DNA from: Actinostola sp. cb2023
Lineage: Eukaryota > Cnidaria > Anthozoa > Actiniaria > Actinostolidae
Reading direction: 5' to 3'
NCBI GenBank assembly: GCA_033675265.1
Contig: JAUJYZ010000222.1
Span: forward strand, 602,501-666,500
DNA length: 64,000 bases
The notes beneath the pieces were generated by a model. That model did not search any database and was not told where the DNA came from. It worked only from the letters and a program-made list of their open reading frames with translations. Position 1 is the stretch's first letter. Each line of letters starts with the position of its first letter. Made by a program: the position numbers and the translations under genes. Positions 37,986 through 52,876 of the stretch are shown one piece after another.

Positions 37986-38770
37986 TTTGGCAATAATAAC
38001 AATGACATACTTGGCATAAGAGATTTTAATACTCACATAGAATATAGTCACGGTTTTACAAGTGTTTTATAAAAGCGTGGTTGCATTTGGTTTCATAAAC
38101 CTTACAAAAATACAATTTTAATTAACTAAAGATAGCTGTTTAATTAACAATTAGAAAATCTTGAATGGATTTGCATCCTGAATAACTTTACAGTACAAAC
38201 ACAGGCAGCCCAACCAGTTCTTTTGAAGCCTTGTTAAAAATAAAAAGATATCATGCGCATCTCTTTGATGGGTTTCCTGTGGTAGAGCACACGGCATATT
38301 ATATATTGGGTTCCCTGTGGTATTACGAACGGTTTAGCCTGCGTTCAAAAATAGTCTATTGAACGCATACACATATCGTTTTACTTTGAACAATAGCCTT
38401 AGAATTAATGGTTGGGTTTCCTGTGGTATGGGTGATGTTGCAATGTTATACATCTCAATGCCTCTTGTGTAATCTTGTAGATTTCTATGATCTGAAATTG
38501 AATAGTCATTTGTTAACCTGTGTTCAGGCGACCCTCACCCCTCCCTTCTACGGGGAAAATGAGGGGGTCCGGCGTATTATATTACCGGGAAACAAATAAT
38601 AAATGAATGTGTCAGTTACTAAAAACCTTAAAACCATGCAACGTTTTGCACTAAATAGTTGCGTTATTTACAATAATAATATAAAAAACTAAAATACAAT
38701 ACACTACTACTACGAATAGCATAGGATGAACGAACGAAAGGATGAATATATATGAATGAATGGGAAAGTG
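37986..38770. other. No gene seen; four half-motifs of the GGGTTTCCTGTGG family
   Basis: Half-copies at ~38200 (CACAGGCAGCCCAACC), ~38267 (GATGGGTTTCCTGTGG), ~38307 (TTGGGTTCCCTGTGG) and ~38411 (GGTTGGGTTTCCTGTGG) cluster within ~220 bp. No exon recognised. Confidence 0.6.
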
Positions 38771-39544
38771 TAGGGCTGTCCACAAGTTGCTCCAAATTGT
38801 TAAAAAAGATGCTCAAAATATCTCGGAAAGTTGCTCAAAAGTTGCTCCAAAACTCTAAAAGTTGCTCAAAAGTTGCTCCAAAATCTTAAACGGTTGCTAC
38901 AATGTTGCTTTTCGTATTTAGGTCTATTTACTATAATAAGATGCTAGTTACCCAATCAAAGGAATATTTCTCACCGTTTCTCTGATTTTTTCATATAGTA
39001 TAGCTTGTTATCAGGAATTTACAACATTTTCTTGGCATCTCAGTGCAGCCAATGTTAGTTTACATGATCAATCTTATGGCTATATTAATAATATTTATCT
39101 GAAAATCACTTGTGTAAGTGTAAAGGCTCTCTCTTTGCAGCTAATTAAAAAAAGCAGCTGGAAGCTCTATGCTGCTTATCAAATCAAGGCTTTTTTTTGC
39201 ATTTCGCTTGTTGCCATTTTTGTCCACCATTTTTAATTTTGATAAAGTAACCGCTGACCACCTGAATCGCCTTTTCAAATAACCACAGGCAGCCCACTAA
39301 CCCAGTCCTGAACACTGCATGCTGTTTGCAAACTGTATTATGACCCATAAAGCGAAATAAACCAATTTCAGTACTTAATTGGCCTGTTTAATCTGTTTTA
39401 ATTTGTGGAAATGTTTAAGAAAGAAAGAAGTTGCTCGAAAGAAAAAAAGTTGCTTGACAGAAAAAAAGTTGCTCAAAAGAAAAAAAGTTGCCCGAAATCG
39501 GAAAAGTTGCGCAAAAGTTGCCGAGCAACTTGTGGACAGCCCTA
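38771..39544. mobile_element. hAT-superfamily MITE with iterated GTTGCTC motif
   Basis: TIR TAGGGCTGTCCACAAGTTGC and its complement at the right end. The 8-bp target duplication GGAAAGTG is at 38763-38770 and 39545-39552. The TIR-internal motif AGTTGCTC(AAAA) is repeated 5-6 times inside each end. No transposase frame is seen in 774 bp. The 8-bp TSD and TAGGG terminus fit hAT. Confidence 0.93.
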
Positions 39545-39912
39545 GGAAAGTGGGTGAGTAATGGATGGATAAAGAAATCGATTGAAATAAAGAGCTGAAT
39601 TTCTTGTCGGTCACTGAGAAAGAGAGAACCTTTGGCGAGCAGAGAAGAGATATTCTCGATTCTCGTCTTCCCATTCTCCTCTCTTTCTAATCATTACAAA
39701 GGGAGACCACAATGTGGAATGTACCTTAATATTTAGAGACGCATAGATTAATTCTTATATCACATCGTTCTTTGACGCCACATTCATAATCGTTGAAGCA
39801 CGATTTTTGATTCATCGCTCCAAGTTGACGCTTGCCGTTACTGTGACCTAAAAACGGTGAAAATTACTTTAATGCGATGTTAGCAGAGATGTAAGTTAAC
39901 GGAAAGAACGTT

Positions 39913-40070
39913 AGAGTCGTTTCCGTATGAGTGGGAACCCTGTGGTACCGTGACACTCAAATGGCTTCCTTTCTGAACCAATCCAAAGGCGTGCAGATGC
40001 ATCTCATCCAAATAAACTCTTTCAATACGACACGGCACGGTACCGTAATTTTCCCACTTATAAGAAATAA
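39913..40070. mobile_element. MITE family 1, copy 2
   Basis: AGAGTCGTTTCCGTATGAGTG followed by the shared block CAAATGGCTTCCTTTCTG and the site TTTCAATACG in uninterrupted form; the right end TTCCCACTTATAAG is degenerate. Same family as 13248 and 53602. Confidence 0.85.
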
Positions 40071-40205
40071 AATAAATCACTTTTTTAACATGTCAATGTA
40101 TTTAGCAATACTGCTAATTGGGCTGACACGACGCTCACACTCACTTCTTACTACATTCTGATATTCTGTACACCCAACACTCGTCTAACTAGTTCGTTTT
40201 TATCG

Positions 40206-40345
40206 GGGAGGGGGGGGGGGGGGGAAACCACGAAGCAAGGCAGAGAATGAACTGACAAACTCAACTCACATGAAGCGATCGGCCCAGCAGTTGAACCAGG
40301 CACCGCAGCGGTGAGAGGCGAGAGGTATAACCACTCGGCCACCCA
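40206..40345 (-). repeat. tRNA-derived SINE (truncated)
   Basis: On the minus strand GGGTGGCCGAGTGGTTATAC (box A region) is followed by GCCTCTCACCGCTGCGG and GGTTCAACTGC (box B-like), as in Ser/Leu-type tRNAs. A non-tRNA body (TGAGTTGAGTTTGTCAG) then runs to a C-rich tail. The T arm does not pair well, so it is a SINE head and not a functional tRNA gene. Confidence 0.7.
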
Positions 40346-40539
40346 TAAGTACAAAACGTAGAAAGCGTTCTAACCAAAAGTACCTGATAACTTCTGCTCT
40401 AACTCATTAAATGCCTGGCTTTCACTGGCGACGCAAGCATAAGCGGCACAAGAGGCTTTATTATGTTTGCTCTTATATGTTTGAATCCATTCAGTCACAT
40501 GTCACAAGTCTTTGTGTGTGCGTCGCTAGAAGGCGTTGT

Positions 40540-40660
40540 TTGTGGGAGAAATTAAAAAGCGCGCCAAACCTTGGAAACTGCGCGCGCGCGTTGAATGTTT
40601 AAAAAGCGCGCCAAACCTTGGAAACTGCACGCGCGTTGAATGTTTGAGAAGCGCGCGTTT
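40540..40660. repeat. Two-copy GCGCGCCAAACCTTGG tandem repeat
   Basis: AAGCGCGCCAAACCTTGGAA then CTGCGCGCGCGCGTTGAATG is repeated after ~52 bp. It contains an alternating (CG)5 tract. A related AAACCTTGG/AAGCGCGCG block occurs near 62545-62590. Confidence 0.75.
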
Positions 40661-42748
40661 TTTACCAGTGAAAGAAATATAAACACGACGTTTCTCGTAC
40701 CTCTTTCTCGAAAACAAATGCTGTACATTGGATGACATCGTTGTTGTAGTGGGCATTCGTAGTCGTTGGAGCACCGTGGGATGGGTAAGATAAGTCGCTT
40801 TTCACGATCTGTGAAACATTGCGTGAAACATTGCGTGACTGTCGACTCTCGGTCAAATCACCTGACCGTAACCTTGGTAACCCATGCGGCATAAAAATCT
40901 TTCCCGGATAAAATTAATTTTCTTAGCCGTCAGTGTAAGGATTATTACATTCCCCATCTTCTATTTTTTTTCGTGCCAAAATTGTCGAGTCAATCACGTG
41001 ACTACAAGTACAACACGAATGCATGTGTAAACAAAAGAACAACTAGTGCTCGACTCAAATGAAGTGAAAACTTGCTATTGAAATACACCAAAGCTATAAC
41101 TAGTGAAATCTTGATATTGAATTGTTTGTAAGTGCATATTGTTAACCGTATTTAAAGTTTCTAGGAAGAAAAACCGCTAGTTTAATCCACCCCACAGAGA
41201 GAACTGAAATCAGCTGCTACTGAAGTCAGCGTCGTCCACCAGACCGAAGATTAAGAAATTCATTGTCAAACAGAGTTTACACAGAAACGACCTAAATATT
41301 GAAATTAATTGTTTGCGCATTCATTGATCCAACGCCCTTCTTTCTATATGAATTCATTATTCTACAACTATCCATTGATCCAAACGGATCAGTCTTTTAA
41401 ACGCTAAAAGTCCGGTGGCCGCCTATCGCGATTTTCCAAGATCAGTTCCAAAGGCGTTTTATATTGATATTGACAAAGAAATTTATTCTGATGCCTGACG
41501 AGTCAAAACTCTTATGGGACAAAGACTTTTTTGTTGCATTTCTATAGATTCCGGCCCACTTTGTCAAGGTGGGAGACATTTTATTCAATTTTAAGCTTAA
41601 CAGTTCAAATAAAAGGTTGTTTAGAAGAAGAAAGGATTAAAAGAACAATGAAAGCGTCACGGAAATACTACTTAAAAAATAAAATAATTTTAAAACTGCG
41701 ACAATTTTCTTTATATAATAATGTCGTTATTAAAAAAAAATGCTGACTTTGGAATTACAAATTTTGGACTAGTTTTTGCGTTATAGAATCAATACCGAGG
41801 CGAGTTTTTATTCATTTCGGCAACCCTTATTGAATTTACTAGTCAAGAGTTTTGAAAAAAGTGTCTTGTTGAAGTACAGCGCAATTCAAAAGCCAAAATC
41901 TATGCTAACTATAACCATCTACATAAAGAATTCAAGCTCGAAACGCTCTCTAAGACAATACCAAATAACGCCCAAAACGTTAGTAAACTATGTGGCCATT
42001 CAATACGAAAAAGAGCTCGACATTTTTCTCAGTGTATCTTCGCTACTCACACTTACCTTTGGTGTCGCTCTTTTCGATAGTTTTACTCAAAGAAACACAA
42101 ACCAAGCATATAAAAAGCACGAAGAAAACAGAAAGCCTTGACATTTTGTAAAGTGAAAAAGTGTTCTTTGAAACTGAGATAACTTCTTGGTTTAACTACG
42201 AGTTTGGAGTGCTGTTCGGTCACCTCCTGGCGTCCTATTTAAGCTCACACAAGGCAATAGATTATGTCTCGGAAATGTGTTCTTGTTCTTATGAATGACA
42301 CATGAAAGGAAGTACAACATGAAAGAATTGTTAACATTTACAATATTGATACTGCGATGTAGTATAATATAATTAACTCTTTAGGCGCAAGGCGACCGTA
42401 TATCCTTTCACGTTGATTATCGAAAGTGTTTTAATTATTAAGTTTCACAGTATTCGTTTTTGATTAGATAAATGTCTGGATAAAAGGATTGTAAATGAAA
42501 TCGAGCTTATGAAGCAGATGGTCTATCAGTTTACAACTGGTGGATTGTACGGCGACGAAAAGTCATTTCCCGGCCTATTGACGACAAAAATCTACATTGA
42601 ATGGAAAGTAAAGCAGTATTTTATACTAAAGTTTTCTACGTAAAATCAGCCACACGGAAGAGAAATGTTTCTTCAGATGGCAAAAACATGTAATCTATCG
42701 CTATAGAAGTAACGAACGACAAGAGCCGAGGAAGGAAAGCAATTACTA
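40661..42748. other. No recognisable gene
   Basis: One 121-codon frame (41776-42141, +) and smaller ones are present but have no family resemblance, no convincing splice context and ordinary AT-rich composition. I do not call them. Confidence 0.45.
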
Positions 42749-43532
42749 TTCAAATGTACCCCGGAACTAAATGAATTACTTGAGTTATTTTACTAATTGT
42801 TTCATCGATTGAAAACGTCTTGTTTTCATCGCAAAGAACAATTTGGCTTTCAAATAAGACAATCTTTTCAAACAGGAAATATGAAGGACGCAATATTTCA
42901 AACTAAAAAAGTTGAATGACTTTTCTTTGCTTCGCGCTTGAAAAGAAAATACTCAATGAATGAATTCACATTTCCCTTGACTATGAATGTGTAGAATGCT
43001 TTTCAAAATAGCGCCAATCTTCAAAATGTCATATTTGTGATACAATGTGTATTGTAAAAACTTCCAGAAGTTTCAGCCGTTTATCTGTATTTGATATCTT
43101 CGGAGTTGAAAACTAAACGGCTTTGTCAAGGCGTGGCTTTTCTAAGTTGTCTTGCAATATGTGTTCATTTGAATTTCAAAGACAAAACATCAACTAAAGA
43201 CCTTATATAATTACGATATAAAAAGCTATACACTCTGGTCTGGTCATAACAGAAACCACAGATCCACGAGCCTCGAGAGTTAGCCTCGCTGCCTTGGGCG
43301 GACCAACATAGATATTATTATTAATTTGCTTAATTGAAGCATTTTACTTGATTTGAAACATTTGGTATTGAAAAAAGTATTCGTTTTCAGCATTGCCTTA
43401 TAACTAATGGGTATCTCGGAATTATAAGATGTCTGTACTACTGGAATGTCACACAGATATGAAGCCAATCCACTAGAAAAGCAAGCAGTTATAAGCACAA
43501 GCACAAGAGGAGATATTTCACTGTGAAAATTA

Positions 43533-44778
<1,246 letters not shown>

Positions 44779-46060
44779 TTATTAATTATACGTGTATGTT
44801 TGACTTACTTAATATCTTTTTATTCTGACATTTTTCAGTTGTAAAAAAGATGACTCATTTAAGAATAAATCGGTTTCAGTATTGCGCTCTGTTTTTATTC
44901 TTTTTCGCCCACTGAATAACACGTGAACAATTACTTTTTCATTTACACCAGAAGAGCTAGCAGGAACTCGGTACTTCAACTTTGGCGTTCAGCGCAAACA
45001 AAAGTATCATTTCATTCAATTCTTCTTTGAGCTTCAAGGTTTGCTCGTCTAACTTTCCCTTCCGCCTTGCTCGCGTCTATTGGCCTCATGTTTTATGTAT
45101 AAGCCAAGAATCAACTCAGTCCGGTTTTGACTAGTTTTGCTCATGTGTAAAACTTCAATAGATTGTCGTTATTGCGGCTTTCAGCGGAATATATCCGGCC
45201 CCCTAATTCGTGTCATCATAATCTTCTGTTTTCTTTTCAAATGTACCCCGGAACTAAATGAATTACTTGAGTTATTTTACTAATTGTTTCATCGATTGAA
45301 AACGTCTTGTTTTCATCGCAAAGAACAATTTGGCTTTCAAATAAGACAATCTTTTCAAACAGGAAATATGAAGCACGCAATATTTCAAACTAAAAAAGTT
45401 GAATGACTTTTCTTTGCTTCGCGCTTGAAAAGAAAATACTCAATGAATGAATTCACATTTCCCTTGACTATGAATGTGTAGAATGCTTTTCAAAATAGCG
45501 CCAATCTTCAAAATGTCATATTTGTGATACAATGTGTATTGTAAAAACTTCCAGAAGTTTCAGCCGTTTATCTGTATTTGATATCTTCGGAGTTGAAAAC
45601 TAAACGGCTTTGTCAAGGCGTGGCTTTTCTAAGTTGTCTTGCAATATGTGTTCATTTGAATTTCAAAGACAAAACATCAACTAAAGACCTTATATAATTA
45701 CGATATAAAAAGCTATACACTCTGGTCTGGTCATAACAGAAACCACAGATCCACGAGCCTCGAGAGTTAGCCTCGCTGCCTTGGGCGGGACAACATAGAT
45801 ATTATTATTAATTTGCTTAATTGAGACATTTTACTTGATTTGAAACATTTGGTATTGAAAAAAGGATTCGTTTTCAGCATTGCCTTATAACTAATGGGTA
45901 TCTCGGAATTATAAGATGTCTGTACTACTGGAATCAGTGTCACACAGATATGAAGCCAATCCACTAGAAAAGCAAGCAGTTATAAGCACAAGCACAAGAG
46001 GAGATATTTCACTGTGAAAATTATTCTGACGCAAGTACAAGGAAATAAAACAATTGTGTT

Positions 46061-47826
<1,766 letters not shown>

Positions 47827-48574
47827 CTATTAATTATACATGTAGGTTTGACTTACTTAATAACTTTTTATTCTGACATTTTTCAGTTGTAAAAAGGATG
47901 ACTCATTTAAGAATAAATCGGTTTCAGTATTGCGCTCTGTTTTTATTCTTTTTCGCCCACTGAATAACACGTGAACAATTACTTTTTCATTTACACCAGA
48001 AGAGCTGAACTCGGTACTTCAACTTTGGCGTTCAGCGCAAACAAAAGTATAATTTCATTCAATTCTTCTTTGAGCTTCAAGTTTGTTTGCTCGTATAACT
48101 TTCCCTTCCGCCTTGCTCGCGTCTACTGGCCTCATGTTTTATGTATAAGCCAAGAACAGGAGCCCATACTTATGGGCTCCTGCCAAGAATCAACTCCGGT
48201 TTTGACTAGTTTTTCTCATGTGTAAAACTTCATAAGATTGTCGTTATTGGGACTTTCAGCGGAATATCGCCATGATTCGCTTCATCATAATCTTCTGTTT
48301 TCTTTTCAATCACAGACTTTTTCCTTAAATTAGTTGTGACTAGTTGTGATTGATAAGTTTCGTTTTGGAGAATCGATCGACAGTTTTCACCACAGGTAAC
48401 CCGCGTTGACTTTCGCAACCTTCTCAAGGGTCAACCTTCTCAAGACACCAGGCGTGCCTCCAATACCGAGTATCAAAATGTATGTTGTTTTTTGAAAGAA
48501 AGACTTGTTGTTATTTTATAAAGGTGTTTTATAATACTTAATGAAAAAATCCCCAGAATAAATGATAAATCATT

Positions 48575-48895
48575 TTTGGCTAATGCAATTCCATATTTGG
48601 TAACGAACTTCCAATGCATTTCCGTATTTGGTACATGGTCGAGAATCCAGCGGTGCTCTTCGGCGCGGGCTCGGATGAAACGTCGCCCCGCTATTTGGTA
48701 ACGAACTTCCATATTTGATAATGCATTTCCATATTTGGTAACGAACTTCCATATTTGATCATTCATTTCCATATTTGGTAACGAATTTCCATATTTGACA
48801 ATGCAATTCCATATTTGGTAACGAATTTCCATATTTGATAATGCGTTTCCATATTTGGTAACGAACTTCATATTTGGAAATGCAATTCCATATTT
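48575..48895 (+). repeat. ~38-bp minisatellite, CCATATTTGGTAACGAA
   Basis: Units alternate CCATATTTGGTAACGAACTT and CCATATTTGATAATGCATTT. A ~50-bp unrelated insert (48635-48690) interrupts the array. Confidence 0.88.
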
Positions 48896-48944
48896 GTTAT
48901 GTAGCCATTGTTTCTATGTTCTCGTGACTAGTAACATAATTCGA

Positions 48945-49212
48945 CTTTTCCATATAGAGCGGGAAACTGGGTTCGAGTTGAGACCGCAAAGCATGTATGG
49001 ATTGTTTGGAAGGACAGAATCACATTCGACTATTGATTCCCGTGGAAGTTTAGCTCCTGGGATGTCTTCTTCGGTGAGTAAAATATGTTCTTTAGATGGG
49101 ACTGTCGAGTTATCTTTTACAAAGGACGCCATTACAATTTTTGTCCTTCCAAACAATCCATACATGCTTTGCGGTCCCAACTCGAACCCAGTTTCCCGCT
49201 CTATATGGAAAA
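48945..49212. mobile_element. Foldback element enclosing a coding-like segment
   Basis: Arms of ~80 bp (CTTTTCCATATAGAGCGGG... and complement) enclose ~105 bp. On the minus strand the centre has ATG at ~49130 opening MASFVKDNSTVPSKEHILL and EEDIPGAKLP, which resembles the start of an ordinary protein exon. The arms repeat GCAAAGCATGTATGGATTG. It is probably a MITE that captured, or grew around, a gene 5' exon. Confidence 0.6.
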
Positions 49213-49409
49213 GGCGAATTAACGTGCTTACCAGGAATCGCTTCAGTTGTGGGAACTCTATCTTTGACGCTTGATTTTTGTTTCTTTTGTCTGTTGGGAA
49301 AAGTTTCGATCAGTTCAAATCGTATTTATGACTGAAATATACAAAACCATGAGATGAACGCTCGCACTTATGAAGATATTTCAGTAGAGGTTTTGCAATG
49401 AATTTATCG

Positions 49410-49415
49410 TTTATT
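49410..49415 (-). promoter_or_regulatory. Polyadenylation signal of the secreted-peptide gene
   Basis: AATAAA on the minus strand 25 nt beyond the predicted TGA. Confidence 0.55.
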
Positions 49416-49439
49416 AACGTTTACTAATGAAACATTTAG

Positions 49440-49933
49440 TCAGCTGAAGGAGTTAAAATGGCAGACGAATGTAAGAATCGTTACTTTTGCAAATTTCTCA
49501 GTGTAATTATACTAAAGCAAATATTATTTTACCTAGTCCGCGGTTGCTTAACCTCGCCGACTAAACAACTCCATACACCTTGAGGACACGCCGTTTTCCC
49601 AGCAATAGCATTGCTTTCTGTTAATGGTGATAAGGGAAAAAGTGTTAGAACACACCGACACATATGAGATTTCATATCATAGCAGGAAGAAATAAAGAAG
49701 GACAGAGAGAGGAAAAGACAGGGCGGAGAGACAGAGGGACCAAGACGGAAAAACAGAAACAAAAGTTTAACTATAATGGCACAGTTAGTTCACGGATTAA
49801 TTAAAATTGTCATCATACGGCCTTTGATGTTTTGTTTCCCAGTGGATTGTGCAGATGGCGCTGCCTGATTTGGTTGAATTTGATCCAACAAGACAGCAAC
49901 AACAACCAAAAGCAAAACTGTCCTCGACAACAT
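49440..49933 (-). CDS. Small secreted peptide precursor, unrecognised family
   Basis: Minus-strand coding exons: 49819-49933, 49533-49617, 49440-49443; about 67 aa. A 5' noncoding exon ends at 50027 (CAG|GTTAGC), and coding exon 1 follows acceptor TTTTTCAACAG at 49945. The precursor starts MLSRTVLLLVVVAVLLDQIQ, a strong signal peptide. The short mature part contains only two cysteines, eight residues apart end to end (CPQGVWSC), with STGKQ and AIAGK sites that could be processing or amidation points. The last junction completes a Ser codon directly before TGA. If intron 3 is retained the frame ends one codon earlier in sense, giving nearly the same protein. A TATA-like box (50107-50114) and AATAAA (49410-49415) frame the gene. 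A cyclic neuropeptide- or defence-like peptide is speculation. Confidence 0.55.
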
Positions 49934-50106
49934 AACGCTGGAAACTGTTGAAAAAGTAACGTACAAACAAGTAAACAAAAGTGGAATGAAGTTCTAGACT
50001 TTCACTTGCATATGGTGCCAGCTAACCTGTTTCGTAGTTTTTCTAGCTTGACGTGATGTACCGTTGGGGTTGACTGTGGTCTGAAGTCACTACAACTAGC
50101 AGCTCG

Positions 50107-50114
50107 TATTTATG
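50107..50114 (-). promoter_or_regulatory. TATA-like box of the secreted-peptide gene
   Basis: CATAAATA on the minus strand, about 80 bp upstream of the donor that ends the proposed noncoding first exon. That leaves room for a ~50-nt 5' exon. Confidence 0.45.
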
Positions 50115-50129
50115 CTCAGAATTTGTCAT

Positions 50130-50860
50130 CCAAAAATCACGCATCATCGACTACTTTCAAAAAGTCAAAGTATGTCATAAATAGTTAAACATTAAACCTT
50201 TCAAAGCACTTAGATGAAGTGAGTGATTTACTCATTGGGTTACCTGTTACTAGTGCCACACCTTCATTAACAGCTGTTTCAGTTATCTTAGAAACAATTA
50301 GTATTGAATAATTTACTCATGTCAATCACGTCGGATGAGCTCAGTCTAAATAGTTGGATTCAGTTCAGTAATTGTGCCATATCACGTGATTAGAACGTAA
50401 CCCTTTTCAGTTGTCCCAGGGATTTGCTCCCCTTAATATACCCCCCTCTCAATACTGAATGAACATGAATTGGAAAATACAAATGGCATCAAAGGACCTC
50501 GGCCCGCAGGATCAAATTAGGTGGATTCATGTCCCTAGGTCTCAGTTCAGTACCCGCAGTTTTGACGTTCAGATTGCACCATGTATATTCCTCCCCCCAT
50601 TAACGTTATCTGAGAGCTCTAAGTGGTTCAGTTAAATATTTAAATATATGACATAGTTGACGTGTTCACTAATAAGAGGAATTACCAACTGGTGTTTATA
50701 GCTTAGCTTGAAAAAAGTCAAGAAGAATGAAGATGATGAATCTACTTTTACGGCGGCGTAAAAATATTGTTCAAAATAGCGGGATCTATTCAAGTAATAG
50801 AGATTTAAAAGAAGAAAGAAAGGGAGAACAAGGAGAAAAAAAAAAAATTAAAAAGAAAAA
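50130..50860. other. No gene seen
   Basis: AT-rich intergenic sequence between the secreted-peptide gene and the composite tRNA-like repeat, ending in a purine-rich AGAAAGAAAG/GGAGAAAAAA tract. Confidence 0.5.
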
Positions 50861-50863
50861 AAA

Positions 50864-51271
50864 ATCCACCGAGCTGGGACTCGAACTCGTGACCCTCACG
50901 TTAAAATCAAAGGAATGCCGACTTTTTTACCAAAAAAGGCCCATACTCCCAGACATTATGCTGAGTCACCGTATGTTACGTATAGGATGAAGATTTCGGC
51001 CCCATCCGCGCTATCGGGCATTACACCAATCAGCTTAGTGATCAAAGAGGGAGGGAACAGTCGGATCCTAGTCCCACTAAATAACTGCCCCGCACCACTA
51101 GGCTACCGTGCACGCTTATTGATTTGGAGGACAAAATAACCTAGTGTATCCTGTGAATGGACTGTCTATTGTTGTGCAAATTACTATGGTCCCGTGGCTC
51201 GCGTCTACAACTCAATGCTTTTGAATCTGATCAGATACGATGGATCCGCGAGTTCGATTCCTGGAACAACT
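50864..51271 (+). repeat. Composite repeat with outward-facing tRNA-like ends, copy B
   Basis: Begins CCGAGCTGGGACTCGAACTC (complement of a tRNA T-arm GAGTTCGAGTCCCAG) after an A-rich tract, and ends GCGAGTTCGATTCCTGG before T-rich sequence. The ~210-bp core is nearly identical to copies A and C. The outer arms and variable parts of both tRNA-like modules differ from A and C. Confidence 0.72.
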
Positions 51272-51639
51272 CTTTTTTGTTCTTTTTTTTTGTTTATCTT
51301 TTGGTTGTTCTTTTTGTTCTTTTAATCTGTTTTTCTTTTTTTTCTCGTTTCAATTTTTTTTAATTTCTTTTTTGCATTTTCGCAAGTCAGTCGAGCTAGG
51401 AGTATTTTCATGCATTGACGTGTCACCTTTGCGTTTTCGCAATTTTAACTCTTTAACTTCCAGAGTGTTTACACGGATTTTAGCGATTTTCGGAAGCTAA
51501 ACATTCTGTAGCATTTTCAGATTTGTCATTTATGTCATTTATGCGGTTAACGGAAATTTCTGCTGTTCGAAAGTACCGAGGGCTCGCTCTTTCCAGTAAC
51601 GCTCGTTGTTTTTGACAGCTCGTTCGTGAAAATGATAAC

Positions 51640-51700
51640 TTATGAACTGGACGTTTCGACGACCGCATGTCATCATTATCAACAGAGAATGGAGTAATTT
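51640..51700. other. Penelope-like terminal motif remnant
   Basis: GGACGTTTCGACGACCGCAT followed by GTCATCATTATCAACAG resembles the GACGTTTCG...CATCATCAG motif found near ends of Penelope-like elements. No coding part nearby. Confidence 0.3.
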
Positions 51701-51824
51701 TACAGTAACTTAACGAATGTACATAATAATTTAAGAAGAACAATGGAAATAAGTCCTATGAGATTTACTAGATTTGTTTTAAAATTGGCATCTGAAAATG
51801 TTGAAAAGTATATATATCTTTATA

Positions 51825-52225
51825 CAGTCATTCTCAAAAAGGTTGTCCAGATGAAACGACTACAATAGTCACGTGATTCATTATGTATTCTTGGAGTGCA
51901 CGTTACGTCATAGCCGCCATGTTGGATGACAATCACAAAGCATTCCTCATTAGCTTCTATTGTTGGTTCATCCAACATGGCGTCTGCATCTTTGTTGTTT
52001 ATTTCTCAAGGGATTTTCAGTCACGTGGTTGCACACCAAGAATTCAATTTCCTCGCGTGGAATTTCAATTTGAGATGTAAAAGTACACGGCATTGTGAGA
52101 AATGAATGTAATGGCGCTGGTATCCTGACTCACAGTTTCGCGTGCAGAAATTGAAAACATAATGAATCACGTGACTTTATTGTAGTATTGTAGTCTTTTC
52201 ATCTGGACGTTTTTGAGAATGACTG
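51825..52225. mobile_element. MITE with CAGTCATTCTCAAAAA termini
   Basis: Ends CAGTCATTCTCAAAAAGG and the near-complement TTTTTGAGAATGACTG. Arms extend ~65 bp through CCAGATGAAACGACTACAAT and GTGATTCATTATG. The interior carries a second inverted pair, CGCCATGTTGGATGA/TCATCCAACATGGCG. Confidence 0.85.
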
Positions 52226-52818
52226 CATCTTTTCTTTTTGACAATTTTCATTAGTTTTCACATAGAGAATTTAAACATTCCAATATTAATGTGCTGTGCT
52301 GTTCAGTCCCCTAGTTCTTACTTATTTAATCCTATATTTGTTCAGTCCCCTAGTTCTTACATGGACCATTCCCTAAATCTGTAATGTCAATACCTTTTGC
52401 CAAGAGAAATTTAAATAGTTTTAAATGAAAAAAATCCTCATTTAATATACATATGCAAACCCTTTATTACTTTATTTAGTCTTATCAAACTCAAAAGAAA
52501 TACCGGTAATTAACACAAAAGAAATAATTTCCGTGACGAGTGTTGTAATCTGATACATAACTGTCCACATTTCCATAAACTTTAACAGCAATTTTCTCAA
52601 AGAAAATTACTCGCATCTTCAAAATGGAATAATTATTATACACCTGTTCCCTGGATGATGATGATGATGATGACTTCATTTCAAGAGGGTAACACATGAT
52701 GAGAAGAAGCTTATAACATTTACAGCGTGTTGTGATACAACAATGTCGCTCATGATGCATCTCATCCAACATGAATTTACATTCAATATTATTAGTCTGC
52801 GTACATCAAATTAAATTA

Positions 52819-52824
52819 TTTATT
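52819..52824 (-). promoter_or_regulatory. Acyl-CoA-binding protein polyadenylation signal
   Basis: AATAAA on the minus strand, 53 nt beyond the stop at 52877-52879. Confidence 0.55.
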
Positions 52825-52876
52825 TTAGTTGTCTAGCTACAATGTAGACTAGTTTCTCCAACTGAAGCTTGTAACA

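Noticed and set aside
40206..40345. Functional tRNA-Ser/Leu gene
   Set aside because: The T arm and acceptor stem do not pair and a SINE-type body follows the tRNA-like head.
41776..42141. 121-codon open frame as a gene
   Set aside because: No recognisable domain, no splice or promoter support, ordinary AT-rich composition; likely chance.
43216..43320. TATA-driven gene in the duplicated segment
   Set aside because: A TATA-like box is present in both copies, but no coding exon or splice pattern could be attached to it.
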